A DNA stretch of 64,000 bases from Channallabes apus (taxonomy: Eukaryota; Chordata; Actinopteri; Siluriformes; Clariidae): contig CM060104.1 in the NCBI GenBank assembly GCA_030522415.1, forward strand, positions 9,807,501 to 9,871,500. The letters are read 5' to 3'. This document shows positions 63,913-64,000 of this stretch, piece by piece (the stretch's first letter is position 1; each line of letters starts with the position of its first letter). The notes beneath the pieces were generated by a model. That model had not been told where the DNA came from and ran no database searches. It saw only the letters and a list, made by a program, of their open reading frames with translations. Position numbers and translations under genes: made by a program.

Positions 63913-64000
63913 GTATGATCACCTGGGTATTGTGCTCTCTTTCTCTCTGTGTGCTCCTGTCTGGCTCACTTTCTCATGTGCATATAGTGTCACTGTTGGG

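Overview
The window is nuclear DNA from a ray-finned fish. It is AT-rich and full of (CA)n, (TA)n, (GA)n and GATA microsatellites, tRNA-headed SINEs and decayed Tc1/mariner and hAT DNA transposons. It carries vertebrate multi-exon genes with canonical splice sites. The SINE and Tc1 wording suggests an ostariophysan, possibly a catfish; this is inference, and no species-diagnostic marker was found. No prokaryotic, organellar, CRISPR or viral gene system was seen.

Layout. Positions 1-21.7 kb hold no gene that I can support: microsatellites, several SINE copies, a mariner fossil and a few structured oddities. Positions 21.78-25.3 kb hold cited4 on the + strand: promoter, a non-coding first exon, one coding exon of 230 codons and a long 3' UTR. 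Positions 25.3-32.8 kb are intergenic, with a decayed Tc1 element and a complete-looking 939-bp non-autonomous hAT-like element. Positions 32.8-48.7 kb hold scmh1 on the - strand. I resolved 16 coding exons whose lengths sum to 2196 nt in one open frame (731 residues), with two MBT repeats, a SLED domain and a SAM domain. Positions 48.8-55.5 kb are intergenic, with nested SINEs and a Tc1 fossil. From 55.76 kb to the right edge is the 5' half of map3k6 (ASK2) on the + strand: 11 coding exons, with the kinase domain beyond the window.

The three genes are not one pathway. cited4 encodes a CBP/p300-binding co-regulator, scmh1 a Polycomb PRC1-associated protein, and map3k6 a stress-activated MAP3K. 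Their linkage matches the human 1p34-p36 neighbourhood (CITED4 and SCMH1 close together at 1p34.2, MAP3K6 at 1p36.11). That supports the paralogue names.

I found no new biological system. The points most worth checking are these: a duplicated KIPKKRGPKPG exon in scmh1; a 15-nt in-frame microexon and an unfamiliar N-terminus in scmh1; a recent SINE 16 nt from a scmh1 5' splice site; a GC-AG intron and an unresolved mini-exon in map3k6; and a hAT-like element carrying CTCF-, YY1- and ETS-like motifs.
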